Positions 1 to 6,335 of a DNA stretch of 6,335 nt are shown here, in pieces; within the stretch, counting starts at the first letter, position 1; each line of letters begins with the position of its first letter. The notes beneath the pieces were generated by a model. It ran no database searches. It saw only the letters and a program-made list of their open reading frames with translations, and was not told where the DNA came from. Both the position numbers and the translations under genes were made by a program. Where the stretch lies: assembly GCA_945957225.1 (NCBI GenBank), contig CAMFKK010000152.1, positions 1 through 6,335 on the forward strand, written 5' to 3'. The DNA comes from an uncultured Sphingobacteriia bacterium (lineage in GTDB: Bacteria; Bacteroidota; Bacteroidia; Chitinophagales; Chitinophagaceae).

Positions 1-188
1 AGTCTGCCATCAGCCACTTTCATGGGGGCAGTCCAATGCCCATTTTTTAAATGCGATACCCAAATACAGACGTCTTTATTGCCTTCCTTGGTGCCACCAA
101 ACCAAGCTGCAACCAAACCCTTGGGTGTTTCTGCAATAGTGGATGCATGACTCTCAGGAAAACTTGCTTCTGTAAAAATGAATTCATT
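1..188 (-). other. Start of a sialidase-superfamily (BNR-like) beta-propeller domain inside the GH78 gene
   Basis: Residues 935-996 of the GH78 protein. Visible are FTEASFPESHASTI, AAWFGGTKEG and DVCIWVSHLKNGHW, the first blade of proteins usually annotated as exo-alpha-sialidase or BNR-repeat proteins. In true GH33 sialidases this first strand carries the FRIP motif, whose Arg binds the carboxylate of sialic acid. Here the equivalent position reads SHAST, with His948 and no Arg. No Asp-box (SxDxGxTW) is reached before the edge. The domain may therefore bind or cleave something other than sialic acid; the catalytic status cannot be judged from one blade. Confidence 0.7.
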
Positions 189-2990
189 TTTGACCAGCCC
201 TTTTTTAAATGGTTTCTTCACCAAAAAATGATAAGAACCAGATCCAATTTCAATGACCAAATTACCAGATTCCATTTTTAAGATCTTGATGCCTGCTAAA
301 GCTTCCAATGCTTTTCCTGATTCTGTAATATTTTCTACAGCAGCTGAAGGCAAGTAAATTTTTGCACGGGTATTGGCCGGTATTTGTATCTGCCATTCAA
401 ATTGACCAATACTATTTTTCCATTGGCTTTGAATCTGGCCATAGGCCGATGTATAACTAGCATTTACCCAATCCAAACCATCTACTAAAGATGGTTTCAT
501 CATGATTTTCTTGAAAGCAACTTCTAGTTCATCAGATTTGATGCCACCTAGATTTTCATAGTACCAGGTGAGCAAATCGCCTAGTAACATCACGTGGTTC
601 TGAGAATTCATTTGTGGATTGGCCGTATTGCCATTCCAAAGTTCCCAAATAGTGGTGGCACCTTGCGCTACCATATAACCCCATCCAGGATAGGTTTTGG
701 TACTGGCTAATTGATAAGCAATATCGGCCCTATCAAATTTGGTAAGCCCACGCATGAGCCATTGACTACCAATTAAACCCGTGCTAATATGACCATGATT
801 CTCCACTAAGATTTTGGTGACTATTTGATTAAATACACTGGCTTGCAAACTATCTGGAATCATTCCAAAACTTAGCGGCAAAAGATTGGCCGTGACCGTA
901 TTATTGCCATAGTATTTTTTCTGAGAGTTGTAATAAGTCTGATTAAACGCAGCCTTAATGGTGCTTTCTAGTTGCGCTAATTTTTTTGATGCCGTTGGAT
1001 GGTTCACAATGACTGCAAATTTTTGCAGGTATTGCAGGAGCTTTACATAATAAGCTGTGGCAATTAAACCACCATCGGTGATTCTGGCGGTATCTTTTGC
1101 ATGAATCAATTCAGGTGATTCAGGCGGCACACACCAGTCTCCATACTTATCCTTGGTGATCAACCCTTTTTTCAAATATTTATCCGCTATATGGTCTGCC
1201 CACTTGAGCATGGATACATAATGTTTTTCAATACTTCGGCTGTCTCCATATTGTTGGTACAACATGTCTGCCACTGTAATATAGGCAGCTGGCCAGGTAA
1301 CATCATCCGTATAATAATTCCAAAATGCAGGAGCCACATCAGGAATTACCCCTTCCGCTGTTTGTGCGTCTTCAATATCATTTAACCATTTGGCATATAA
1401 ATTGGCATTGCCAAATAAAAAGCTTTCGCCCAAAGCTCCCATGGTTCTATCTCCCAACCAAGGTTGACGCTCATTTCTTTGCGGACAATCCAATGGCATG
1501 CCTTTGTAATTGCCAGCAATGCCCCACCAAGCATTCTGGTGAATTTGATTCAATGTTGTATTGGAAGATTGAAAACTACCCGTATTGGCTAGATTATCAT
1601 AGATAACTAAGCCTTCAAAATCCTTGGTTGTTGGAACACCAGGATAACCAGAGATTTCAACAAAACGGAATCCATGATAACTAAATAAGGGCTGCCATGA
1701 TTCTTGTTCTCCACCCTTCATGGTATATCTATCGGTTGCTTTAGCATCCCGTAAATTAGCTGTGTACAATGATCCGTCTTTTTGAAGACTTTCTGCAAAA
1801 CGCATTTGCACCGTTTTGCCCTTGATGCCATTTCTAAGATTCAAACGCAACCAACCCACCATATTCTGCCCCATGTCTAGGATATAGACACCAGGTTTTC
1901 CATTAAGTGATTGAATCTTGATAGGCTGTACCTTGCGCATTACTTTGATAGGCTCTTGCATTTGTGCCACCAATTGTCCCGTTGGTTTTTCTACGGATTG
2001 CACGTTTAACCATGCTGCATCATTAAAGCCGTTTGTAGACCATCCCTTAAAAGATTTATTGGCATCATATTCTTCCCCATCGTACTCATTATTGGTTCTA
2101 ATGGGACCATCTGCGTTTAATTTCCAAGTCTTGTCAGAAATCACTAATTCCTTGGAACCGTCTTGGTAAGTAATCTCTAATTGCAATAAGAGTTTGGGGA
2201 ATCCAAAATTGTTGATTTTTTTAGGCTTATAATCTTGACGCATGGTAAAATAACGGCCATTACCCAAGACCACACCAATGGTATTATTACCCTGTTTTAA
2301 TTGATTCGTTACTTCATAACTATTGTATAATACAGTTTTGCGGTAATCAGTTGCCACGGGGGCCAATACTTGATCACCCGTTTTTTGCCCATTGATTTGT
2401 AAATCATACAAACCCAAACCACTGATATGTACAATAGCCTTTTGAATGGCTTGACTTGTTTTGAATTCTTTTCTTAAATAGCGCGCAGACAATCTGGAAA
2501 ATTGACTAACACTGTCCCAAGCAAATGGGGCATCCCATCCTATCCATTCAGCTTTCCAATCTTCAGTTTGTAACAAACCCATGCTCCATGTGGCTGTCTC
2601 ACTCCAAGGCGTAGTTCCATGATTGGTATAGGATCTGATCTTCCAATAATAACGCTGGTTGCTTTGCAAAGACTTTCCTTGAAAAGGAATTTGAATAGAA
2701 GCGCCTGAGGAGATTTTTCCTGAGGTCCAAATATCCGCTTTGTCTTGGGTTAGTTGTTCCTTGCTGCTAGCTACTAAGATTTCATAGGCGCTTTGAATAG
2801 TATTTCTAGTATTGGATTGTAGGTTCCAACTTAGTCTAGGTGCTAGTGCGTCTATACCCATTGGGTTTGAGCGCATTTCACAGCGCAGGTTGTTGACAAT
2901 TATCAATTGAGCTTTGGCTGAAAAAACTGTTAGGTTCATCCAGATAAAGCCCAATACTATTTTTAAAAATTTGCTACGCATAAGCACCAT
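1..2990 (-). CDS. Secreted GH78 alpha-L-rhamnosidase fused to a sialidase-like propeller domain, 3'-truncated
   Basis: Open for 996 codons with no stop, leaving the window at base 1. It is predicted to release terminal alpha-L-rhamnose by inversion outside the cytoplasm. Domains: signal peptide 1-27; fibronectin/Ig-like rhamnosidase domain about 28-145, ending at EWIGW; N-terminal jelly roll about 155-330; rhamnosidase beta-domain with LDMGQNMVGW (about 371-380); (alpha/alpha)6 barrel about 471-835; beta-sandwich about 838-921. General acid is Glu507 in DCPQRNERQPW: Asp501, Glu507 and Trp511 match the spacing of Asp630, Glu636 and Trp640 in Streptomyces SaRha78A. General base is Glu783 in TTIWELWNG. 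After a Lys-rich linker (925-934) a new domain begins, HASTIAETPKGLVAAWFGG (948-966), as in BNR/sialidase-superfamily proteins. Start is ATG 2990, 1 nt after the GH2 stop; ATG 2981 (MRSKFLK) is equally plausible. The joined frame was read through the whole region and no frameshift was seen. Confidence 0.92.
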   Translation of the reverse strand, partial: MVLMRSKFLKIVLGFIWMNLTVFSAKAQLIIVNNLRCEMRSNPMGIDALAPRLSWNLQSNTRNTIQSAYEILVASSKEQLTQDKADIWTSGKISSGASIQIPFQGKSLQSNQRYYWKIRSYTNHGTTPWSETATWSMGLLQTEDWKAEWIGWDAPFAWDSVSQFSRLSARYLRKEFKTSQAIQKAIVHISGLGLYDLQINGQKTGDQVLAPVATDYRKTVLYNSYEVTNQLKQGNNTIGVVLGNGRYFTMRQDYKPKKINNFGFPKLLLQLEITYQDGSKELVISDKTWKLNADGPIRTNNEYDGEEYDANKSFKGWSTNGFNDAAWLNVQSVEKPTGQLVAQMQEPIKVMRKVQPIKIQSLNGKPGVYILDMGQNMVGWLRLNLRNGIKGKTVQMRFAESLQKDGSLYTANLRDAKATDRYTMKGGEQESWQPLFSYHGFRFVEISGYPGVPTTKDFEGLVIYDNLANTGSFQSSNTTLNQIHQNAWWGIAGNYKGMPLDCPQRNERQPWLGDRTMGALGESFLFGNANLYAKWLNDIEDAQTAEGVIPDVAPAFWNYYTDDVTWPAAYITVADMLYQQYGDSRSIEKHYVSMLKWADHIADKYLKKGLITKDKYGDWCVPPESPELIHAKDTARITDGGLIATAYYVKLLQYLQKFAVIVNHPTASKKLAQLESTIKAAFNQTYYNSQKKYYGNNTVTANLLPLSFGMIPDSLQASVFNQIVTKILVENHGHISTGLIGSQWLMRGLTKFDRADIAYQLASTKTYPGWGYMVAQGATTIWELWNGNTANPQMNSQNHVMLLGDLLTWYYENLGGIKSDELEVAFKKIMMKPSLVDGLDWVNASYTSAYGQIQSQWKNSIGQFEWQIQIPANTRAKIYLPSAAVENITESGKALEALAGIKILKMESGNLVIEIGSGSYHFLVKKPFKKGLVKNEFIFTEASFPESHASTIAETPKGLVAAWFGGTKEGNKDVCIWVSHLKNGHWTAPMKVADGR
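2910..2990 (-). other. Signal peptide of the GH78 enzyme (type I, Gln at +1)
   Basis: Residues 1-27 counted from ATG 2990. Basic residues (Arg5, Lys7, Lys10) precede a hydrophobic core (IVLGFIWMNLTVF), and the region ends Ala-Lys-Ala before Gln28. The mature protein would start QLIIVNNLR. No Cys is placed to form a lipobox, so a soluble secreted or periplasmic form is inferred. Confidence 0.8.
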
Positions 2991-2994
2991 TTTA
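2988..2994 (-). promoter_or_regulatory. Gene junction TAA-A-ATG between the GH2 and GH78 genes
   Basis: The GH2 stop TAA and the GH78 start ATG are one base apart, with no Shine-Dalgarno upstream. This fits termination-reinitiation coupling within one mRNA. A second in-frame ATG at 2981-2979 could serve instead and would still leave an intact signal peptide. Confidence 0.7.
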
Positions 2995-5757
2995 TTGACC
3001 CGTAAAATTGAAATAGACCACAAGTTCCAAAGCCCTGTTTGGATCTTTTTCATAATCGTAAAAAATATTCTTCAAGCCCATGGGGCCAGTTGTTTCATTG
3101 CGCTGTGTTTTTGAACCAATACTAGGAATGCCCTGCATCAAAGAAATATCGCCCGAAGGGAATAAGGGTTCATAGTTTTTCCACTGGTCCGTTTTAAAAG
3201 CAGGGGTGAACAATCTTAAAAACAAGTCTTCTGTTTCAGTAACAATGGTAATAGGTTTTTCTTTGGTCAGGAGCTTTGCCCAATACAGGTTGGCATGATA
3301 GCCCTTGAATTCAGGATAGACCCAAGACTCACCCGTTTCTGTGTTATTATAGGTTTTGTTCCAAATGCCTAGGGATCCTCCTTTTAATCTGTTTTTCCAT
3401 ACCCGATAAGGTCCTTTGCCCAAGTATTCCACTCCCTTGATTTGAGATTCTGGATAGGAAAAATTGACCCCCACAAAATCTGTAAAATAAGCCGATGGGA
3501 AATACCTGGTTTTCATTTTGATCCAACCACTGGGATAAATGGTCCATTCAAGGGTATTATAACTTTTCTTTTTGTCATACTGTGAAGCAATGACCAAATT
3601 CTTTCCTTCAAAATGATAGTTAAAGCCAGCAAAATTATTGACGCTTTCTTGCAAAACCGGGCCTTGATTAAAAGGGATAACAGTACTTCCATTTTTCACT
3701 TCTTGCAGTAACCCATTATTGCTATTAATTTTCAAAGAAAGATCCCCAACAAAAATTAAATACAAACTGTCTTTTTGCTCCATTTGCACAATAGCCATTC
3801 CTTCTTTCTCCACCATTTGTTTAGCATGATCTTTGGGAAGACGTATGGGATATGACCAAGTAAAAATTTCTTTACCGTCTGGCCCTGATGCTGTTAGATA
3901 TAAACAGTCAAAGGTTTTCCAATTTGTTGGAAGTGCCACAAAAAGAATTCCTTTTTCCAATGGTTCTATGGAAGGAGCATTTATTATGCCCTTGACACTT
4001 TCCAATGAACCAAATTTGGTTAGGCGCCAACTAAACCCACATTGATTTAAATTGGTAAAGGAAAAACGATTTTCTACTTGAAATTTCCCATTAAAACCTG
4101 GAGCAATTTCTCTTCTTTCTATATGAACCGGACTCCAGATTTCTTTGATGGCAAAATAGGAACCTTCTTTTTCATGATAGGGTCCCACTATCCCATCGGC
4201 CCCGCGAAAATTATCTGTATCTAATAATCCATTCTTATCTGTTCTTACAACCGCTTCATCAGCAAAAGCCCATAGGAAACCACCGGCAGCCAATGGATTG
4301 TTCCACATGGATTCCCAATAATCTTCCAAGCCTGCCCCATGACCTCCATCAAACCAACCGTGTAAAAACTCTGTAGGCAATAAAATATCATGCCCATTTT
4401 CATAGTTCCCTACTCCATAATGGTATTCGCGATAGTGTTGGGTTTCTATGCCCTTGTACAATTGCCAAGGATGCACCAGGGGTCTTTGTTGCATGTCCCA
4501 TTTTTCAAAGATTTGATCCAATTCCAAATTATGCCCGCCCTCATTACCATTAGACCAGATAACAATGGAAGGATGGTTCTGGTCATGTTGCATCATTTCT
4601 TTCAAGAGCTTGGTGCCTGTTGGCGTATCATAATTTCCATGCCAACCCGCTAATTCATCCATCACATAAAGACCCAATGAATCACAGACTTCTAGAAAAT
4701 GTTTGTCCGGAGGATAGTGACTCATCCTAACCGCATTCATGTTCATGTCTTTCATCAATTGAACTTCTTTAATACTCAAGTCCTTGCTAGTAGTTCTTCC
4801 AGAATTAGGCCAGAAACTATGCCGATTCACGCCCTTGAATTTCATCTTCACCCCATTGATATAAATACCATCACGCGGTTTTACTACAACGGTCCTAAAT
4901 CCTATTTTCTGGCTTTGAACGTGGACTAATTTTCCATGATCATATAATTTAATCTTGGCTTGATAGAGATTGGGAAATTCTGCAGACCATAATTTGAGAT
5001 TGGTATAGAAAATGGCTATTGTACTAATGCTATCGGTTGTTTTCATCTTAAAGCCTTTACCAATTTGCTTTCCAGAAATATCGCATAGCTCAAGTGAAAT
5101 CTCATCAGCATCTCCCCTGGTTTTAACCCTAGCAGTTAAACTACCATTGGCATTTGCGTCAATAGCCATTTCCGCAATATGCTGCTTGGGTAATGCTTCT
5201 AAAAATACCGGTCTAAAAATGCCACCAAATACCCAGAAATCCCCCTTGCGTTCCGCTTCATTGACCGATTGATTGGCTGAATGTTTGGCTACTTTAACTT
5301 CCAATAAATTCTCCTGATCCAATTTCAGTAAATGACTTATTTCATATTTAAAAGCATAAAAAGCACCTTGGTGAATAGCCCCAGCCACAACGCCATTTAC
5401 CCGCACTTCTGCATCTGTCATCACGCCTTCAAAAACCAGGTTAATGATTTTATCCTTCCAGCTATTGGCTACTTTAAATTGGTATTTGTACCAACCTTCT
5501 TCCTTGCCTTTGATGCTGTCTTTGACAAATCCATAATCGTATTTTCCAAAACCTTGTAATTCCCAACAGGAGGGTACGGGAATAGTTGTCCATTGACCAG
5601 ACTTAGCTCCCGCCGTACAGTAAAAATCCCAATCCACGGTATGATCCTTGTTCTTACCAGAGAGGTATTGAAATAGGGTTTCTTGCGCGCCTGAGTATTG
5701 AGACACCAGTAAGCTGCTGCAAAAAATCAATGCTTGGTATAAATAGTTTTTTTTCAA
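2992..5757 (-). CDS. Secreted GH2 glycosidase, beta-galactosidase (LacZ)-like
   Basis: Complete 921-residue exo-glycosidase, predicted to remove a terminal beta-linked sugar, probably galactose, by a retaining mechanism in the periplasm or outside the cell. Layout: signal peptide 1-24; jelly-roll sugar-binding domain about 55-190 (VPSCWELQGFGKYDYGF); Ig-like domain about 195-290; TIM barrel about 293-545; Ig-like linker about 555-640; LacZ small-chain-like domain about 645-915 (EYLGKGPYRVWKNRLKG). Acid/base is Glu406 in WSNGNEGGHN; nucleophile is Glu463 in LPTEFLHG. The segment 341-368 (NAVRMSHYPP to GLYVMDE) and GGFLWAF (493-499) match the LacZ active-site framework. Start is TTG at 5757-5755: it gives a classic MKK n-region, the stop of the upstream gene lies just two codons upstream in the same frame, and the next in-frame Met is residue 113. 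Stop is TAA, 1 nt before the next gene. Specificity could differ from galactose, since this DELAGWHG subgroup diverges from LacZ around the sugar site. Confidence 0.93.
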   Translation of the reverse strand: MKKNYLYQALIFCSSLLVSQYSGAQETLFQYLSGKNKDHTVDWDFYCTAGAKSGQWTTIPVPSCWELQGFGKYDYGFVKDSIKGKEEGWYKYQFKVANSWKDKIINLVFEGVMTDAEVRVNGVVAGAIHQGAFYAFKYEISHLLKLDQENLLEVKVAKHSANQSVNEAERKGDFWVFGGIFRPVFLEALPKQHIAEMAIDANANGSLTARVKTRGDADEISLELCDISGKQIGKGFKMKTTDSISTIAIFYTNLKLWSAEFPNLYQAKIKLYDHGKLVHVQSQKIGFRTVVVKPRDGIYINGVKMKFKGVNRHSFWPNSGRTTSKDLSIKEVQLMKDMNMNAVRMSHYPPDKHFLEVCDSLGLYVMDELAGWHGNYDTPTGTKLLKEMMQHDQNHPSIVIWSNGNEGGHNLELDQIFEKWDMQQRPLVHPWQLYKGIETQHYREYHYGVGNYENGHDILLPTEFLHGWFDGGHGAGLEDYWESMWNNPLAAGGFLWAFADEAVVRTDKNGLLDTDNFRGADGIVGPYHEKEGSYFAIKEIWSPVHIERREIAPGFNGKFQVENRFSFTNLNQCGFSWRLTKFGSLESVKGIINAPSIEPLEKGILFVALPTNWKTFDCLYLTASGPDGKEIFTWSYPIRLPKDHAKQMVEKEGMAIVQMEQKDSLYLIFVGDLSLKINSNNGLLQEVKNGSTVIPFNQGPVLQESVNNFAGFNYHFEGKNLVIASQYDKKKSYNTLEWTIYPSGWIKMKTRYFPSAYFTDFVGVNFSYPESQIKGVEYLGKGPYRVWKNRLKGGSLGIWNKTYNNTETGESWVYPEFKGYHANLYWAKLLTKEKPITIVTETEDLFLRLFTPAFKTDQWKNYEPLFPSGDISLMQGIPSIGSKTQRNETTGPMGLKNIFYDYEKDPNRALELVVYFNFTGQ
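5686..5757 (-). other. Signal peptide of the GH2 enzyme (type I, Gln at +1)
   Basis: Residues 1-24: positively charged MKK start, hydrophobic core YQALIFCSSLLV, and a Ser-Gly-Ala end before Gln25. The mature protein would start QETLF. Cys13 is not a lipobox Cys, because Phe precedes it and it lies inside the hydrophobic core. Export through Sec with signal peptidase I cleavage is inferred. Confidence 0.8.
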
Positions 5758-5763
5758 AGACTA
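5755..5763 (-). promoter_or_regulatory. Gene junction TAG-TCT-TTG with a TTG start and no Shine-Dalgarno
   Basis: On the minus strand the MGH1-like gene ends TAG, followed by TCT and then TTG AAA AAA, the start of the GH2 gene in the same frame. No purine-rich ribosome-binding site lies upstream, as is common in Bacteroidota. The tight spacing suggests translational coupling or re-initiation. A run of eight A (plus-strand T8 at 5747-5754) follows the start codon immediately. Confidence 0.65.
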
Positions 5764-6289
5764 ATTCAGTTTGCTGGTAATTTTTTCTAATGAAGCGCGA
5801 TTGGCTATTTTTTTACCATTGACAAATATGCTCAACCCCGCTCCCTTTTTATAATGTCTGCCATCCTTGTCCCAAAGAATGGTAATGGTTTTTCCATGAT
5901 ACCATACATTATCCAAACAAAACCAATCCCATTGATTAGCTGGAATCAATGGATTAATTTCTAATAGATTATCCGTTCTAGGTCTTAAACCTACAAGACC
6001 AGTAATGACCAAATCATTAAAAGTACTATGGTTATAATATCGGCTTCTTTCTTCATCGCCCTTTAACCAATATCCCGTTTTTTCATCAAGATATTCTCCA
6101 ATATAGGGCCTACCTCTGTAATACTGCGATTCCACAAAAGTCTGTAGCATTTTAAAATAGTCCTTACCTGAAACATAGTTCTGCGCCGGACCATTTAAAA
6201 GATTGGCCATCCCTGTTAGTGTCTGTGATGTAGCAAATGGCCAGACTGCTCCATCCCATTCGCAGGTACAACAACCATGGGTTCTAAAT
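5761..6289 (-). CDS. MGH1-like (GH63-type, six-hairpin) glycoside hydrolase, C-terminal fragment
   Basis: This is the last 175 residues of a glycoside hydrolase, ending at TAG (5763-5761); the start lies beyond the contig. The ATG at 6306-6304 is inside sequencing adapter, so the first six apparent residues (MCIRDR) are artefact. The native part opens with an (alpha/alpha)6-barrel motif, CEWDGAVWPFATSQTL, then GEYLDEKTGYW, YNHSTFNDLVITGLVGLRPR and a small C-terminal beta-domain (LEINPLIP, WFCLDNVWYHGK, GLSIFVNGK). I recognise this combination from Bacteroidota proteins annotated as MGH1-like glycoside hydrolases. By analogy with GH63, where the general base Glu sits in an E-x-(2-3)-P-x-T-G context, the Glu at 6096-6094 (GEYLDEKTG) is the candidate base; the catalytic Asp would be in the missing part. 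It is the first gene visible in the operon, 3 nt before the GH2 gene. Substrate unknown. Three Cys lie close together (6273-6262, GCCTC). Confidence 0.82.
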
Positions 6290-6335
6290 CTGTCTCTTAT
6301 ACACATCTGACGCTGCCGACGACTAGTCGAGTGTA
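6290..6335 (+). other. Illumina Nextera adapter left on the contig end (artefact)
   Basis: Bases 6290-6308 are the Tn5 mosaic end CTGTCTCTTATACACATCT. Bases 6309-6322 are GACGCTGCCGACGA, the remainder of the Nextera read-1-side adapter in reverse complement. Bases 6323-6330, CTAGTCGA, sit where the i5 index belongs; the reverse complement TCGACTAG corresponds, from memory, to Nextera XT index S513. Bases 6331-6335, GTGTA, match the start of the reverse-complemented P5 sequence. The genomic insert therefore ends at 6289. No biological feature should be called here. Confidence 0.98.

Noticed and set aside
51..2169. Short plus-strand open frames at 51-281, 1191-1385, 1325-1606 and 1918-2169
   Set aside because: They lie antisense to the continuous GH78 frame, have no recognisable domains or leader features, and look like shadow frames of a real gene.
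2914..5559. Plus-strand open frames and a minus-strand frame at 3347-3547 across the GH2 gene
   Set aside because: All overlap the clearly conserved GH2 coding sequence in other frames; none shows protein-family features of its own.
5710..5735. Lipoprotein signal in the GH2 enzyme (Cys13)
   Set aside because: Phe at -1 does not fit a lipobox, and the Cys sits mid-way through the hydrophobic core; the SGA|Q site is far better.
5757..5763. Stop-codon readthrough fusing the MGH1-like and GH2 enzymes, since they share a frame
   Set aside because: The GH2 protein begins with a complete signal peptide right after the stop, which would be pointless inside a fusion. Separate translation is the simpler reading.
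1..6289. CRISPR arrays, tRNA/rRNA, riboswitches, terminators or promoters
   Set aside because: The window is coding almost base to base, with junctions of 1 and 3 nt. I saw no direct-repeat arrays, no RNA-like folds and no T-rich hairpin between genes.
6304..6306. ATG as the start of the MGH1-like gene
   Set aside because: It is inside the Nextera mosaic end, not genomic DNA. The gene is truncated and its true start is outside the window.
6290..6308. A Tn5 transposon end, i.e. a real mobile element
   Set aside because: The mosaic end is followed directly by the Nextera adapter, an index and the P5 start, which only occurs in library constructs.

Overview
This is a 6.3-kb fragment from the polysaccharide-utilisation gene complement of a member of the Bacteroidota, possibly a Chitinophagaceae- or Sphingobacteriales-like organism. 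That rests on the AT-leaning composition, genes without Shine-Dalgarno sequences, signal peptides followed by Gln, and the mix of GH2, GH78 and MGH1-like glycosidases. No taxonomic marker is present, so finer placement is a guess. All coding capacity is on the minus strand, and the fragment reads as one unbroken operon piece with no promoter, terminator, RNA gene or mobile element.

In the direction of transcription (right to left): (1) 6289-5761, the C-terminal 175 residues of an MGH1-like (alpha/alpha)6-barrel glycoside hydrolase, cut off at its 5' side by the end of the contig; (2) 5757-2992, a complete secreted GH2 glycosidase of LacZ-like architecture (921 aa), which appears to start at TTG; (3) 2990-1, a secreted GH78 alpha-L-rhamnosidase that continues in frame into the start of a sialidase-like beta-propeller domain and runs off the left edge. 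The gaps between genes are 3 nt and 1 nt, so the products are probably made together, with translational coupling likely.

The last 46 bases (6290-6335) are not biological. They are Illumina Nextera read-through: the Tn5 mosaic end, the rest of the read-1 adapter, an 8-base i5 index and the start of P5. An apparent ATG in the adapter gives the right-hand gene a false N-terminus (MCIRDR).

Together the enzymes suggest stepwise exo-cleavage of a rhamnose-containing, decorated polysaccharide or glycoside: a rhamnosidase, a beta-galactosidase-like enzyme and a further six-hairpin glycosidase. Candidate substrates include rhamnogalacturonan, ulvan and other rhamnosylated glycans, but the sequence alone does not choose between them. 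The most interesting biological point is the GH78/sialidase-like fusion, whose propeller start lacks the sialidase FRIP arginine. There is no clear sign of a wholly new system in this window.
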